Under the pieces are notes generated by a model. It saw only the letters and a program-made list of their open reading frames with translations, searched no databases and was not told the origin of the DNA. Source: JAHDHW01 sp965277415 (lineage in GTDB: Bacteria; Bacteroidota; Bacteroidia; Chitinophagales; Saprospiraceae). Taken from it: 64,000 nucleotides of DNA. Shown one piece after another: positions 1 through 10,339 of this stretch; the stretch's first letter is position 1, and every line of letters starts with the position of its first letter. Made by a program: the position numbers and the translations under genes. Where the stretch lies: contig CBDICS010000031.1 of assembly GCA_965277415.1 (NCBI GenBank), positions 1 through 64,000 on the forward strand, written 5' to 3'.

Positions 1-3000
1 CTGTACACCCATTATCTGCATCTGTTATAGTTACCGTATAAGTTCCTGCCGTGGTTACATCAATAGAAGAAGTTGTTTCTCCCGTAGACCAAGCATAGCT
101 AATCGCACCTTGAGTAGTTGATCCAGCTGCATCCAGAGTAGCCGTAGTACTAGCACAAGTAAGCTCGGTAATAGAAGGAGAAATAACCACTGTTGGGTTT
201 ACAATATCTTGAGAGATACTAACAGCTTCTGTATCGGTACATCCATTATCTGCATCTGTAATTGTTAGGGTATAAGTACCAGCCGTGGTTACATCAATTG
301 ATGAAGTTGTTTCTCCAGTAGACCAGCTATAAGAGATTGCGCCTTGCGTAGTTGATCCAGCTGCATTAAGCGTAGCCGTAGTACTAGCACAAGTAAGCTC
401 AGAAATAGAAGGAGAAATAAGGGCTGTTGGGTTTACAATATCTTGGGTAATGCTAACAGTTTCTGTATCTGTACATCCATTATCAGCATCCGTTATGGTT
501 AGGGTATAAGTACCAGGACTTGTTACATCAATTGATGAAGTTGTTTCTCCAGTAGACCAAGCATAGCTAATTGCTCCTTGCGTAGTTGATCCAGCTGCAT
601 TAAGCGTAGCGGTAGTACTAGCACAAGTGAGCTCAGAAATAGAAGGAGAAATATCAGCTGTTGGATTTAGAATATCTTGAGTGATGCTAACAGCTTCTGT
701 ATCTGTACATCCATTATCTGCATCTGTTATGGTAACCGTATAAGTACCCGCAGTGGTTACATCAATAGAAGCAGTTGTTTCTCCAGTAGACCAAGCATAG
801 CTAATAGCGCCTTGCGTAGTTGATCCAACTGCATCCAGAGTAGCAGTGGTACTTGAACAAGTAAGCTCGGTAATAGAAGGAGAAATAACTGCTGTTGGAT
901 TTACAATATTTTGGGTAATGCTAACAGCTTCTGTATCTGTACATCCATTATCTGCATCTGTTATGGTTAGGGTATAAGTACCAGCCGTGGTTACATCAAT
1001 TGATGAAGTTGTTTCTCCGGTAGACCAGCTATAAGAGATTGCGCCTTGCGTAGTTGACCCTGCTGCATTGAGCGTAGCGGTAGTACTAGCACAAGTAAGT
1101 TCAGAAATAGAAGGCGAAATATTTGCTGTTGGATTTACAATATCTTGAGTGATGCTAACAGCTTCTGTATCTGTACATCCATTATCTGCATCTGTAATTG
1201 TTAGGGTATAAGTTCCCGCAGTGGTTACATCAATAGAGCTAGTTGTAGCACCAGTCGACCAAGCGTAGCTAATTGCACCTTGTGTTGTAGACCCAGCTGC
1301 ATTAAGCGTAGCAGTAGTACTAGCACAAGTGAGCTCAGAAATAGAAGGAGAAATAAGGGCTGTTGGATTTACAATATCTTGAGTGATGCTAACAGTTTCT
1401 GTATCTGTACATCCATTATCTGCATCCGTTATGGTTAGGGTATAAGTTCCCGCCGTGGTTACATCAATTGATGAAGTTGTTTCTCCAGTAGACCAAGCAT
1501 AGCTAATTGCTCCTTGCGTAGTTGATCCAGCTGCATTAAGCGTAGCGGTAGTACTAGCACAAGTGAGCTCAGAAATAGAAGGAGAAATATCAGCTGTTGG
1601 ATTTAGAATATCTTGAGTGATGCTAACAGCTTCTGTATCTGTACATCCATTATCTGCATCTGTTATGGTAACCGTATAAGTACCCGCAGTGGTTACATCA
1701 ATAGAAGCAGTTGTTTCTCCAGTAGACCAAGCATAGCTAATAGCGCCTTGCGTAGTTGATCCAACTGCATCCAGAGTAGCAGTGGTACTTGAACAAGTAA
1801 GCTCGGTAATAGAAGGAGAAATAACTGCTGTTGGATTTACAATATTTTGGGTAATGCTAACAGCTTCTGTATCTGTACATCCATTATCTGCATCTGTTAT
1901 GGTTAGGGTATAAGTACCAGCCGTGGTTACATCAATTGATGAAGTTGTTTCTCCGGTAGACCAGCTATAAGAGATTGCGCCTTGCGTAGTTGACCCTGCT
2001 GCATTGAGCGTAGCGGTAGTACTAGCACAAGTAAGTTCAGAAATAGAAGGCGAAATATTTGCTGTTGGATTTACAATATCTTGAGTGATGCTAACAGCTT
2101 CTGTATCTGTACATCCATTATCTGCATCTGTAATTGTTAGGGTATAAGTTCCCGCAGTGGTTACATCAATAGAGCTAGTTGTAGCACCAGTCGACCAAGC
2201 GTAGCTAATTGCACCTTGTGTTGTAGACCCAGCTGCATTAAGCGTAGCAGTAGTACTAGCACAAGTGAGCTCAGAAATAGAAGGAGAAATAAGGGCTGTT
2301 GGATTTACAATATCTTGAGTGATGCTAACAGTTTCTGTATCTGTACATCCATTATCTGCATCCGTTATGGTTAGGGTATAAGTTCCCGCCGTGGTTACAT
2401 CAATTGATGAAGTTGTTTCTCCAGTAGACCAGCTATAAGAAATTGCACCTTGTGTTGTTGATCCTGCTGCATCCAGAGTAGCCGTAGTACTAGCACAAGT
2501 AAGCTCGGTAATAGAAGGAGAAATATCAGCTGTTGGATTTACAATATCTTGAGTAATGCTAACAGTTTCTGTATCTGTACATCCATTATCTGCATCCGTT
2601 ATGGTTAGGGTATAAGTTCCCGCCGTGGTTACATCAATTGATGAAGTTGTTTCTCCAGTAGACCAGCTATAAGAAATTGCACCTTGTGTTGTTGATCCTG
2701 CTGCATCCAGAGTAGCCGTAGTACTAGCACAAGTAAGCTCGGTAATAGAAGGAGAAATATCAGCTGTTGGATTTACAATATCTTGAGTAATGCTAACAGT
2801 TTCTGTATCTGTACATCCATTATCTGCATCTGTTATGGTTAGGGTATAAGTACCCGCCGTGGTTACATCAATTGATGAAGTTGTTTCTCCAGTAGACCAG
2901 CTATAAGAAATTGCACCTTGTGTTGTTGATCCTGCTGCATCAAGAGTAGCAGTAGTACTAGCACAAGTAAGTTCAGTAATAGAAGGAGAAATAAGGGCTG

Positions 3001-5850
3001 TTGGGTTTACAATATCTTGAGTGATGCTAACAGTTTCTGTATCTGTACACCCATTATCTGCATCTGTAATTGTTAGTATATAAGTTCCCGTAGTTGTTAC
3101 ATCAATTGATGAAGTTGTTTCTCCGGTAGACCAAGCATAGCTAATAGCGCCTTGCGTAGTTGATCCAGCTGCATCCAGAGTAGCCGTAGTACTTGAACAA
3201 GTGAGCTCGGTAATAGAAGGAGAAATATCTGCTGTTGGGTTTAGAATATCTTGAGTGATGCTAACAGTTTCTGTATCCGTACATCCATTATCAGCATCTG
3301 TTATGGTTAGGGTATAAGTTCCTGCCGTGGTTACATCAATTGATGAAGTTGTTTCTCCCGTAGACCAAGCATAGCTAATCGCACCTTGAGTAGTTGATCC
3401 AGCTGCATCAAGAGTAGCCGTGGTACTAGAACAAGTAAGCTCAGAAATAGAAGGAGAAATAAGGGCTGTTGGGTTTAGAATATCTTGAGAGATACTAACA
3501 GCTTCTGTATCTGTACACCCATTATCAGCATCTGTTATGGTTAGGGTATAAGTTCCCGCCGCTGTTACATCAATAGAACTTGTTGTTTCTCCAGTAGACC
3601 AAGCATAGCTAATTGCTCCTTGTGTAGTTGATCCAGCTGCATCGAGTGTAGCAGTGGTACTAGCACAAGTAAGCTCGGTAATAGAAGGGGAAATATCTGC
3701 TGTTGGATTTACAATATCTTGAGTAATACTAACAGCTTCTGTATCTGTACATCCATTATCAGCATCTGTTATGGTTAGGGTATAAGTACCCGCAGTGGTT
3801 ACATCAATTGATGAAGTTGTTTCTCCGGTAGACCAGCTATAAGAAATTGCACCTTGCGTAGTTGATCCAGCTGCATCCAAAGTAGCGGTAGTACTTGAAC
3901 AAGTAAGCTCAGTAATAGAAGGAGAAATAAGGGCTGTTGGGTTTAGAATATCTTGAGAGATGGTGACCGCTTCTGTATCTGTACATCCATTATCTGCATC
4001 TGTAATTGTTAGGGTATAAGTACCAGGACTTGTTACATCAATTGATGAAGTTGTAGCACCGGTAGACCAAGCATAGCTAATAGCGCCTTGCGTAGCAGAT
4101 CCAACTGCATCGAGCGTAGCCGTAGTACTAGCACAAGTAAGCTCAGTAATAGAAGGAGAAATAAGGGCTGTTGGGTTTAGAATATCTTGAGAGATGGTGA
4201 CCGCTTCTGTATCTGTACATCCATTATCTGCATCCGTTATGGTTAGGGTATAAGTTCCCGCTGCTGTTACATCAATGGAACTAGTAGTAGCGCCAGTAGA
4301 CCAGCTATAAGAAATAGCACCTTGCGTAGTAGATCCAGCTGCATCGAGTGTAGCGGTGGTACTAGCACAAGTAAGCTCAGTAATAGAAGGAGAAATAAGG
4401 GCTGTTGGGTTTAGAATATCTTGAGAGATACTAACAGCTTCTGTATCTGTACACCCATTATCAGCATCAGTTATAGTTACCGTATAAGTTCCCGCCGCTG
4501 TTACATCAATAGAACTTGTTGTTTCTCCCGTAGACCAAGCGTAGCTAATCGCTCCTTGCGTAGTTGACCCAGCTGCATCAAGCGTAGCGGTAGTACTAGC
4601 ACAAGTAAGCTCAGTAATAGAAGGAGAAATAACTGCTGTTGGATTTACAATATCTTGAGTGATGCTTACAGCCTCCGTATCTGTACACCCATTATCTGCA
4701 TCTGTAATAGTTAGCGTATAAATTCCCGCAGTGGTTACATCAATGGATGAAGTTGTAGCACCGGTAGACCAAGCATAGCTAATAGCGCCTTGCGTAGTAG
4801 ACCCAGCTGCATCCAGAGTAGCGGTGGTACTTGAACAAGTAAGCTCAGTAATAGAAGGAGAAATAAGGGCTGTTGGATTTAGAATATCTTGAGTGATGCT
4901 TACAGTTTCTGTATCTGTACATCCATTATCAGCATCTGTTATAGTTAGGGTATAAGTACCAGCCGTGGTTACATCAATTGATGAAGTTGTTTCTCCGGTA
5001 GACCAGCTATAAGAGATCGCTCCTTGTGTTGTTGATCCAACTGCATCAAGCGTAGCGGTAGTACTTGAACAAGTAAGCTCAGTAATAGAAGGAGAAATAA
5101 GGGCTGTTGGGTTTAGAATATCTTGAGAGATGGTGACCGCTTCTGTATCTGTACATCCATTATCTGCATCTGTAATTGTTAGGGTATAAGTACCAGGACT
5201 TGTTACATCAATTGATGAAGTTGTAGCACCGGTAGACCAAGCATAGCTAATTGCTCCTTGTGTAGTTGACCCAGCTGCATTAAGAGTAGCAGTAGTACTA
5301 GCACAAGTAAGCTCAGTAATAGAAGGAGAAATAAGGGCTGTTGGATTTAGAATATCTTGAGTGATGCTAACAGCTTCTGTATCTGTACATCCATTATCTG
5401 CATCTGTTATAGTTAGCGTATAAGTTCCCGCCGCTGTTACATCAATAGAAGAAGTTGTTTCTCCAGTAGACCAAGCATAGCTAATTGCACCTTGCGTTGT
5501 AGACCCTGCTGCATTAAGAGTAGCCGTGGTACTTGAACAAGTGAGCTCGGTAACAGAAGGAGAAATATCAGCTGTTGGATTTACAATATCTTGAGTGATG
5601 CTTACAGTTTCTGTATCTGTACATCCATTATCTGCATCTGTAATTGTTAGTGTATAAGTACCAGGACTTGTTACATCAATAGAACTAGTTGTAGCTCCAG
5701 TCGACCAAGCATAGCTAATTGCACCTTGCGTTGTTGACCCTGCTGCATTAAGAGTAGCGGTGGTACTAGCACAAGTAAGTTCAGTAATAGAAGGAGAAAT
5801 ATCTGCTGTTGGGTTTAGAATATCTTGAGTGATAGTAACGGATTCTGTAC
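1..5850 (-). repeat. Tandem coding repeats, 234-bp (78-aa) unit, about 25 copies
   Basis: The anchor CTGTACAYCCATTATC recurs at 1, 235, 469, 703 and so on to 5617, exactly every 234 bp; the unit anchored at 5851 is diverged. Each unit encodes one PKD/SprB-like beta domain with one Cys near TEL(T)C and one at NGC. Adjacent units differ by a few bases only. The array continues past the left edge, so the copy number is a minimum. Confidence 0.95.
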
Positions 5851-8800
5851 CTGTTTCACCATTACTAATATCCGTAATGGTAACCGTATAAGTCGAAGGC
5901 GAAGTTACATCAATAGAACTTGTCGTTGCTCCGGTAGACCAGCTATAAGAAAGTGTTCCAAAACCACTTGAACCACTTGCATCTAATGTAATAGGAGTAT
6001 TGGTACAGATTAATTCTGTTGAACTATAACTTAAGTCAGTAGTTAGACCTCCATTGATAGTGACTGTGGCAGAGCAGGTATTGGTATTTCCATTTCCATC
6101 ATTAACGGTAAGTGTGACTGTATTATCTCCAAGATCATTTGCATCAAAAGTATTTGGCGAAACAGAGACTAAATTGATAGAACCACAATTATCTGATCCT
6201 GAATCATATACTTGACTGGGAATTATTGTTATCGTAGTACTTGTAAGATCTAGGGTTATATCTTGACAAGTTACACTTGGAGCTATATTTTCAGTGACCG
6301 TAATATCTTGAGTACAAGTAGCTGTATTACCGGCTGCATCTGTTGCCGTCCAAGTTATAGTTGTTGTTCCTGTTGGATAAGTTCCGGACGCGTCTGGTGT
6401 GCTTGTTACATCATTACTGATATTAATACAAGAGTTAATAGCATCATTAATCCAATCACTTGAGGCATCCATATTTTCAAGTGTACCTGTATTTCCATTT
6501 CCTGTTACATCAGTTACACTACTACTTCCTGTACCATCATTAAATAAGTATAAAACTTCTAAACCAGTATCAGATGGATCGATACAAGTATTTGCTTCAA
6601 TTTCTTTTATATTTCTGGCTATACTCCACAGTCTAAATTCTGCAATATCTCCTAAAAAGTATTCTGATGGACCTGAACTATGAGGACTTGAGCCATCCGC
6701 TTCTTCTGATCCTACACCTACAAAACCATATCTGTCTGCAGTATTTGGACTAAGAAATGTTGTTCCTCTATTACCCGTGGCAATTTGAGTACCATCAATA
6801 TATAAATATCCATCTCCATTATCATACATTGCCACAATATGGTGCCAGTTGCCATCATTGACTGTAGTGCTTCCACTTGTAAGATTTAAAACTCCAGAGT
6901 TAGTTCGTAGTCCAAATCGAACAATTCCGGCATTTCCATTATTCCAACCAATTTCAAGCCTCCAATAATCACTTCGATCAAATGATGCTATAATCATGTC
7001 TTGACTCGAAGAGGTTTTTACCCAAGCCTCTACAGTCATTTCTGTATAAGAGGTGCTTCCATCATAATGAAAATTTTCAATAAAAACTCGATCGTTTGTC
7101 CCATCGAAATTAAGCCCATTTGTACTTTCCTGTATACAATTATCTGTAACTGTTGGTAAATTAATATCTACTGTGGCAAAACATTCCCCAGAGTCAACAG
7201 CTTGACTTATATTGCTTGGGCATGTTATGGATGGATCAGTCGTATCTGGGCCGCCTGTTATAACTGTACTAGTTGAATTAGTGCATCCATTATCCGCGTC
7301 TGTAACCGTTACGGTAAAAGTACCTGAGGATGTTATATCTATAGAAGAGCTGGTAGCTCCAGTTGACCAAGCATAAGAAATTGCTCCTTGAGTAGTTGAA
7401 CTACTTGCATCTAATTGGATAGAGGTGACAACACAGTTAATATCAGTATTAGAGGGTACAATTACTGCCGTTGGATTTAAAATATCTTGACTGATGCTAA
7501 CAGACTCCGTATCTGTACACCCATTATCTGCATCCGTTACAGTTACGGTATAGGTTCCTGAAGCTGTTACATCAATAGAACTAGTAGTTGCTCCAGTAGA
7601 CCAGCTATAAGAGATCGCGCCTTGCGTAGTAGACCCAGTTGCATCAAGTGTAGCCGTAGTACTAGAACAAGTGAGCTCTGTTATAGAAGGAGAAATATCC
7701 GCTGTTGGATTTACAATATCTTGACTGATGTTAACAGACTCCGTATCTGTACATCCATTATCCGCATCTGTTATGGTTAGGGTATAAGTTCCTGAAGTTG
7801 TTACATCAATAGAGCTAGTAGTTGCTCCAGTAGACCAGCTATAAGAGATTGCACCTTGCGTTGTAGATCCGGCTGCATCAAGTGTAGCCGTAGTACTAGC
7901 ACAAGTAAGCTCAGTTATAGAAGGCGAAATATCTGCTGTTGGATTTAAAATATCTTGTGTAATGGTTACTGATTCTGTACCTGTACACCCATTATCTGTA
8001 TCCGTTACAGTTACAGTATAGGTATTTGGACTGCTTACACTAATGGAAGATGTGGTAGCACCTGTAGACCAGAGATAAGTAGCTGCTCCTTGAGTAGTAC
8101 TGCCACTGGCATCTAAAGTAGCAGAAGTATTAGCACAAGTCAATTCTGTTACAGATGGTGAAATCGCTGCTGTTGGATTTAAAATATCTTGTGTAATGGT
8201 TACTGATTCTGTACCTGTAGTACCCGTATTTACATCTGTTACCGTTACTGTATAGACTCCTGTTGAAGATACTGATATACTAGACGTACTTGCACCAGTA
8301 CTCCAGCTATAAGTAAGCGTACCTGTACCTGTAGAACCACTTGCATCTAGAGTGATCGAGCTTGTTGTACAGGTAAGTTCTGTAGTCGAATAACTTAGAT
8401 CGGTTATCAATGTCCCTTCTACCGTAACTGTAGCGGTACAAGTGTTTGTATTCCCATTGCCATCATTCACAGTAAGTGTCACTGTATTGTCTCCTACATC
8501 TCCACTATTAAAAGTATTTGGAGAGACAGATACTAAATTTACGGTACCACAATTATCTGCTCCTGAGTTGTATACATCTGCTGGAACAATGCTAGCAGTT
8601 CCTCCAGAAAGTGTCACTGTAATATCATCACAAGATACCGTTGGATCTTCTGTGTCTTCAACGGTCACATCAAAACTACAAGTAGTTGTATTTCCTGAAC
8701 AGTCTGCCGCACTATGTGTTACGGTAGTCGTACCTACAGGGAAAGTACTTCCGCTGGCTAATCCTGCGGTACGTGTTACTGTTGCAGTTTCAGTAGCTAC

Positions 8801-10162
8801 CCAATTTGTGATTGTAGTTTCCCCTACGCCTAGGATTCCATCAGAAGAAGATTGCCAAAGACCAAATTCGTCACCGGCACTAAGGGTAAAGGTCTCTGTC
8901 CCTGACTGAACACCTACATCTGTATCCACAATATAATAATCGAAGCCATTAAGCCGATAACCAAAAGGGTCATAAAAGGAAATAATATCAACATCATCTT
9001 GCGTATAACTCCAATCAAAGGAAATAGTCACATCGCATGGGACAGTCATATACATGATTGCGATATAATTGCAACACCAACCATTATCTAAACTTGTTAA
9101 AGTAACTGAAGTTGGTGAATTAGAAAAGTCAATATCTGAATCTCCAGATTCAATAACACTCCATGAACATCCAGCATAATCATACTGAAAACCATTTACG
9201 ATATCGGTCGCAGTTGGAACAGTATAATTAACAATTTGATCACATGACCCCGCATCATTAGAATAAGTAATATCACTCGGACAACTGGCCATTTCTGGAG
9301 CATGTGCCTCTTCAGGATTATGTGTAACCGTAACATTTGAAGTACAGGTGGCTGTGGTACCATTATTATCAGTAACTGTTAATGTTATTGTATTTGACCC
9401 TAAATCTGTACAGTAAAAAGTCGTTTGATCAATGGATAAAGAAGCAATACCACAGTTTGATGTACTACCATTATCAATACTGCTAGCAGTAATCGTAGAA
9501 GAAATATTAGTGCCAAGGTCAATAGTTATATCTTGACAACTAGGAGTAATTGAAGAAGTACAACTTTCAGTAATTCGAATCTCATAAACAGCTTGATATT
9601 TATTTCTATGGTTATTATCCATGCAGACTTTAACAGCAATAGAGCTACCGACTGTTATTCCTAAAGCTTGTACAGTATATGTTCCAAAATCATCGCTAAC
9701 TGTTTCAAGTACTGTTTCTGAACCATCTACTATAAGACTAACTTCTACATAATCATTACTATTTAAATTTCCCCATTCGACAAGGTCAACTTCAATATCA
9801 ACATCAGTTGTACTTCCTACAGAAATACTATTTGTAGTATAACAAACTTCATTATCTACGTCTCTGGCCTCTAATCCGTTGTTATATGGTGATCCTAAAT
9901 CATAAATATAAAACCAATCACTTGTAGCGGTTAGACCTGAATAATCACCTGTTAATGTACCATCTGTAGTAGCACCATGATAAGCACAACTACTAGCTGT
10001 AGCACCACAGGAACCGGTAACACCTTCATCAACATTATTTGAAAAATCCTCGGTCCATGGAAATTGAGCGAAAGATGAGACTGGATTAAATAGTAAAACC
10101 ACTACGATAATACCAAGTATTTTCGCAATAGATTTCACTGCTAATAAAGATTGACTTAACAT
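1..10162 (-). CDS. Giant secreted repeat adhesin-like protein, C-terminal end outside window
   Basis: Open from an ATG at 10162 to the left edge: at least 3387 residues. Residues 1-32 form a signal peptide (hydrophobic core, cleavage likely after SFA). Next come beta-rich segments with HYR-like stretches (about 290-320 and 970-1007, motif CPSDI/CPSNI), a laminin-G-like jelly roll at about 1015-1190 (start GLNFDGTNDR, core WHHIVAMYDNGDGYLYIDG), and two blocks of a 78-residue PKD/SprB-like unit (hallmarks YSWSTGATTSSI and VTDADNGCTDTESV): about five units at 7.2-8.4 kb and about 25 at 1-5.85 kb. The family comparison is with SprB-type Bacteroidota surface adhesins exported by T9SS; the sorting domain would lie beyond the window. 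It follows priA by 177 bp on the same strand. Role in adhesion or gliding is inferred. No frame break was noticed. Confidence 0.9.
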   Translation of the reverse strand, partial: MLSQSLLAVKSIAKILGIIVVVLLFNPVSSFAQFPWTEDFSNNVDEGVTGSCGATASSCAYHGATTDGTLTGDYSGLTATSDWFYIYDLGSPYNNGLEARDVDNEVCYTTNSISVGSTTDVDIEVDLVEWGNLNSNDYVEVSLIVDGSETVLETVSDDFGTYTVQALGITVGSSIAVKVCMDNNHRNKYQAVYEIRITESCTSSITPSCQDITIDLGTNISSTITASSIDNGSTSNCGIASLSIDQTTFYCTDLGSNTITLTVTDNNGTTATCTSNVTVTHNPEEAHAPEMASCPSDITYSNDAGSCDQIVNYTVPTATDIVNGFQYDYAGCSWSVIESGDSDIDFSNSPTSVTLTSLDNGWCCNYIAIMYMTVPCDVTISFDWSYTQDDVDIISFYDPFGYRLNGFDYYIVDTDVGVQSGTETFTLSAGDEFGLWQSSSDGILGVGETTITNWVATETATVTRTAGLASGSTFPVGTTTVTHSAADCSGNTTTCSFDVTVEDTEDPTVSCDDITVTLSGGTASIVPADVYNSGADNCGTVNLVSVSPNTFNSGDVGDNTVTLTVNDGNGNTNTCTATVTVEGTLITDLSYSTTELTCTTSSITLDASGSTGTGTLTYSWSTGASTSSISVSSTGVYTVTVTDVNTGTTGTESVTITQDILNPTAAISPSVTELTCANTSATLDASGSTTQGAATYLWSTGATTSSISVSSPNTYTVTVTDTDNGCTGTESVTITQDILNPTADISPSITELTCASTTATLDAAGSTTQGAISYSWSTGATTSSIDVTTSGTYTLTITDADNGCTDTESVNISQDIVNPTADISPSITELTCSSTTATLDATGSTTQGAISYSWSTGATTSSIDVTASGTYTVTVTDADNGCTDTESVSISQDILNPTAVIVPSNTDINCVVTSIQLDASSSTTQGAISYAWSTGATSSSIDITSSGTFTVTVTDADNGCTNSTSTVITGGPDTTDPSITCPSNISQAVDSGECFATVDINLPTVTDNCIQESTNGLNFDGTNDRVFIENFHYDGSTSYTEMTVEAWVKTSSSQDMIIASFDRSDYWRLEIGWNNGNAGIVRFGLRTNSGVLNLTSGSTTVNDGNWHHIVAMYDNGDGYLYIDGTQIATGNRGTTFLSPNTADRYGFVGVGSEEADGSSPHSSGPSEYFLGDIAEFRLWSIARNIKEIEANTCIDPSDTGLEVLYLFNDGTGSSSVTDVTGNGNTGTLENMDASSDWINDAINSCINISNDVTSTPDASGTYPTGTTTITWTATDAAGNTATCTQDITVTENIAPSVTCQDITLDLTSTTITIIPSQVYDSGSDNCGSINLVSVSPNTFDANDLGDNTVTLTVNDGNGNTNTCSATVTINGGLTTDLSYSSTELICTNTPITLDASGSSGFGTLSYSWSTGATTSSIDVTSPSTYTVTITDISNGETGTESVTITQDILNPTADISPSITELTCASTTATLNAAGSTTQGAISYAWSTGATTSSIDVTSPGTYTLTITDADNGCTDTETVSITQDIVNPTADISPSVTELTCSSTTATLNAAGSTTQGAISYAWSTGETTSSIDVTAAGTYTLTITDADNGCTDTEAVSITQDILNPTALISPSITELTCASTTATLNAAGSTTQGAISYAWSTGATTSSIDVTSPGTYTLTITDADNGCTDTEAVTISQDILNPTALISPSITELTCSSTTATLDAVGSTTQGAISYSWSTGETTSSIDVTTAGTYTLTITDADNGCTDTETVSITQDILNPTALISPSITELTCSSTTATLDAAGSTTQGAISYAWSTGATTSSIDVTTAGIYTLTITDADNGCTDTEAVSITQDIVNPTAVISPSITELTCASTTATLDAAGSTTQGAISYAWSTGETTSSIDVTAAGTYTVTITDADNGCTDTEAVSISQDILNPTALISPSITELTCASTTATLDAAGSTTQGAISYSWSTGATTSSIDVTAAGTYTLTITDADNGCTDTEAVTISQDILNPTALISPSITELTCASTTATLDAVGSATQGAISYAWSTGATTSSIDVTSPGTYTLTITDADNGCTDTEAVTISQDILNPTALISPSITELTCSSTTATLDAAGSTTQGAISYSWSTGETTSSIDVTTAGTYTLTITDADNGCTDTEAVSITQDIVNPTADISPSITELTCASTTATLDAAGSTTQGAISYAWSTGETTSSIDVTAAGTYTLTITDADNGCTDTEAVSISQDILNPTALISPSISELTCSSTTATLDAAGSTTQGAISYAWSTGETTSSIDVTTAGTYTLTITDADNGCTDTETVSITQDILNPTADISPSITELTCSSTTATLDAAGSTTQGAISYAWSTGETTSSIDVTTTGTYILTITDADNGCTDTETVSITQDIVNPTALISPSITELTCASTTATLDAAGSTTQGAISYSWSTGETTSSIDVTTAGTYTLTITDADNGCTDTETVSITQDIVNPTADISPSITELTCASTTATLDAAGSTTQGAISYSWSTGETTSSIDVTTAGTYTLTITDADNGCTDTETVSITQDIVNPTADISPSITELTCASTTATLDAAGSTTQGAISYSWSTGETTSSIDVTTAGTYTLTITDADNGCTDTETVSITQDIVNPTALISPSISELTCASTTATLNAAGSTTQGAISYAWSTGATTSSIDVTTAGTYTLTITDADNGCTDTEAVSITQDIVNPTANISPSISELTCASTTATLNAAGSTTQGAISYSWSTGETTSSIDVTTAGTYTLTITDADNGCTDTEAVSITQNIVNPTAVISPSITELTCSSTTATLDAVGSTTQGAISYAWSTGETTASIDVTTAGTYTVTITDADNGCTDTEAVSITQDILNPTADISPSISELTCASTTATLNAAGSTTQGAISYAWSTGETTSSIDVTTAGTYTLTITDADNGCTDTETVSITQDIVNPTALISPSISELTCASTTATLNAAGSTTQGAISYAWSTGATTSSIDVTTAGTYTLTITDADNGCTDTEAVSITQDIVNPTANISPSISELTCASTTATLNAAGSTTQGAISYSWSTGETTSSIDVTTAGTYTLTITDADNGCTDTEAVSITQNIVNPTAVISPSITELTCSSTTATLDAVGSTTQGAISYAWSTGETTASIDVTTAGTYTVTITDADNGCTDTEAVSITQDILNPTADISPSISELTCASTTATLNAAGSTTQGAISYAWSTGETTSSIDVTSPGTYTLTITDADNGCTDTETVSITQDIVNPTALISPSISELTCASTTATLNAAGSTTQGAISYSWSTGETTSSIDVTTAGTYTLTITDADNGCTDTEAVSISQDIVNPTVVISPSITELTCASTTATLDAAGSTTQGAISYAWSTGETTSSIDVTTAGTYTVTITDADNGCT
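522..2431 (-). repeat. 936-bp (four-unit) higher-order tandem duplication
   Basis: Bases 522-1495 reappear at 1458-2431, offset 936 = 4 x 234, with no difference that I could see on line-by-line comparison. Linked variants such as ATATTTTGGG, GAAGCAGTTG and CAGTCGACCAAGCG recur in the same order. This is a recent duplication of four units as one block inside the giant gene. Confidence 0.9.
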
Positions 10163-10339
10163 AGCGTCGCGGATTAATTAGATCGCAGTACTAATATTCA
10201 GGGTTAGTACTTCTCTATTGTTAAATGAGAGTAAATGTTTAATAGGAAATAAGAGGAGGGTATAATTTTACAATTATGTTAAAACAATATGTATGCCAAG
10301 AAGAGATGTTTAAAACATTGAAATATTACGGGGGAAATG
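10163..10339. other. Intergenic leader of the giant gene with a stem-loop
   Basis: This gap lies between the priA stop and the start of the giant gene. It contains an 8-bp perfect inverted repeat, AGTACTAA at 10187-10194 and TTAGTACT at 10204-10211, with a 9-nt loop, about 25 nt upstream of the start codon. It is not followed by a T tract on either strand, so it is a candidate leader structure or operator, not a terminator. No Shine-Dalgarno sequence is evident, as is common in Bacteroidota. Confidence 0.4.

Noticed and set aside
1..5850. Regular 234-bp periodicity, considered as a CRISPR array or satellite DNA
   Set aside because: Unit is too long, no spacers, and the whole array is one open reading frame encoding a beta-domain repeat.
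8442..8909. 155-codon plus-strand frame
   Set aside because: Opposite strand of the first giant gene, which has a signal peptide and recognised domains; no start signal or family match on the plus strand.
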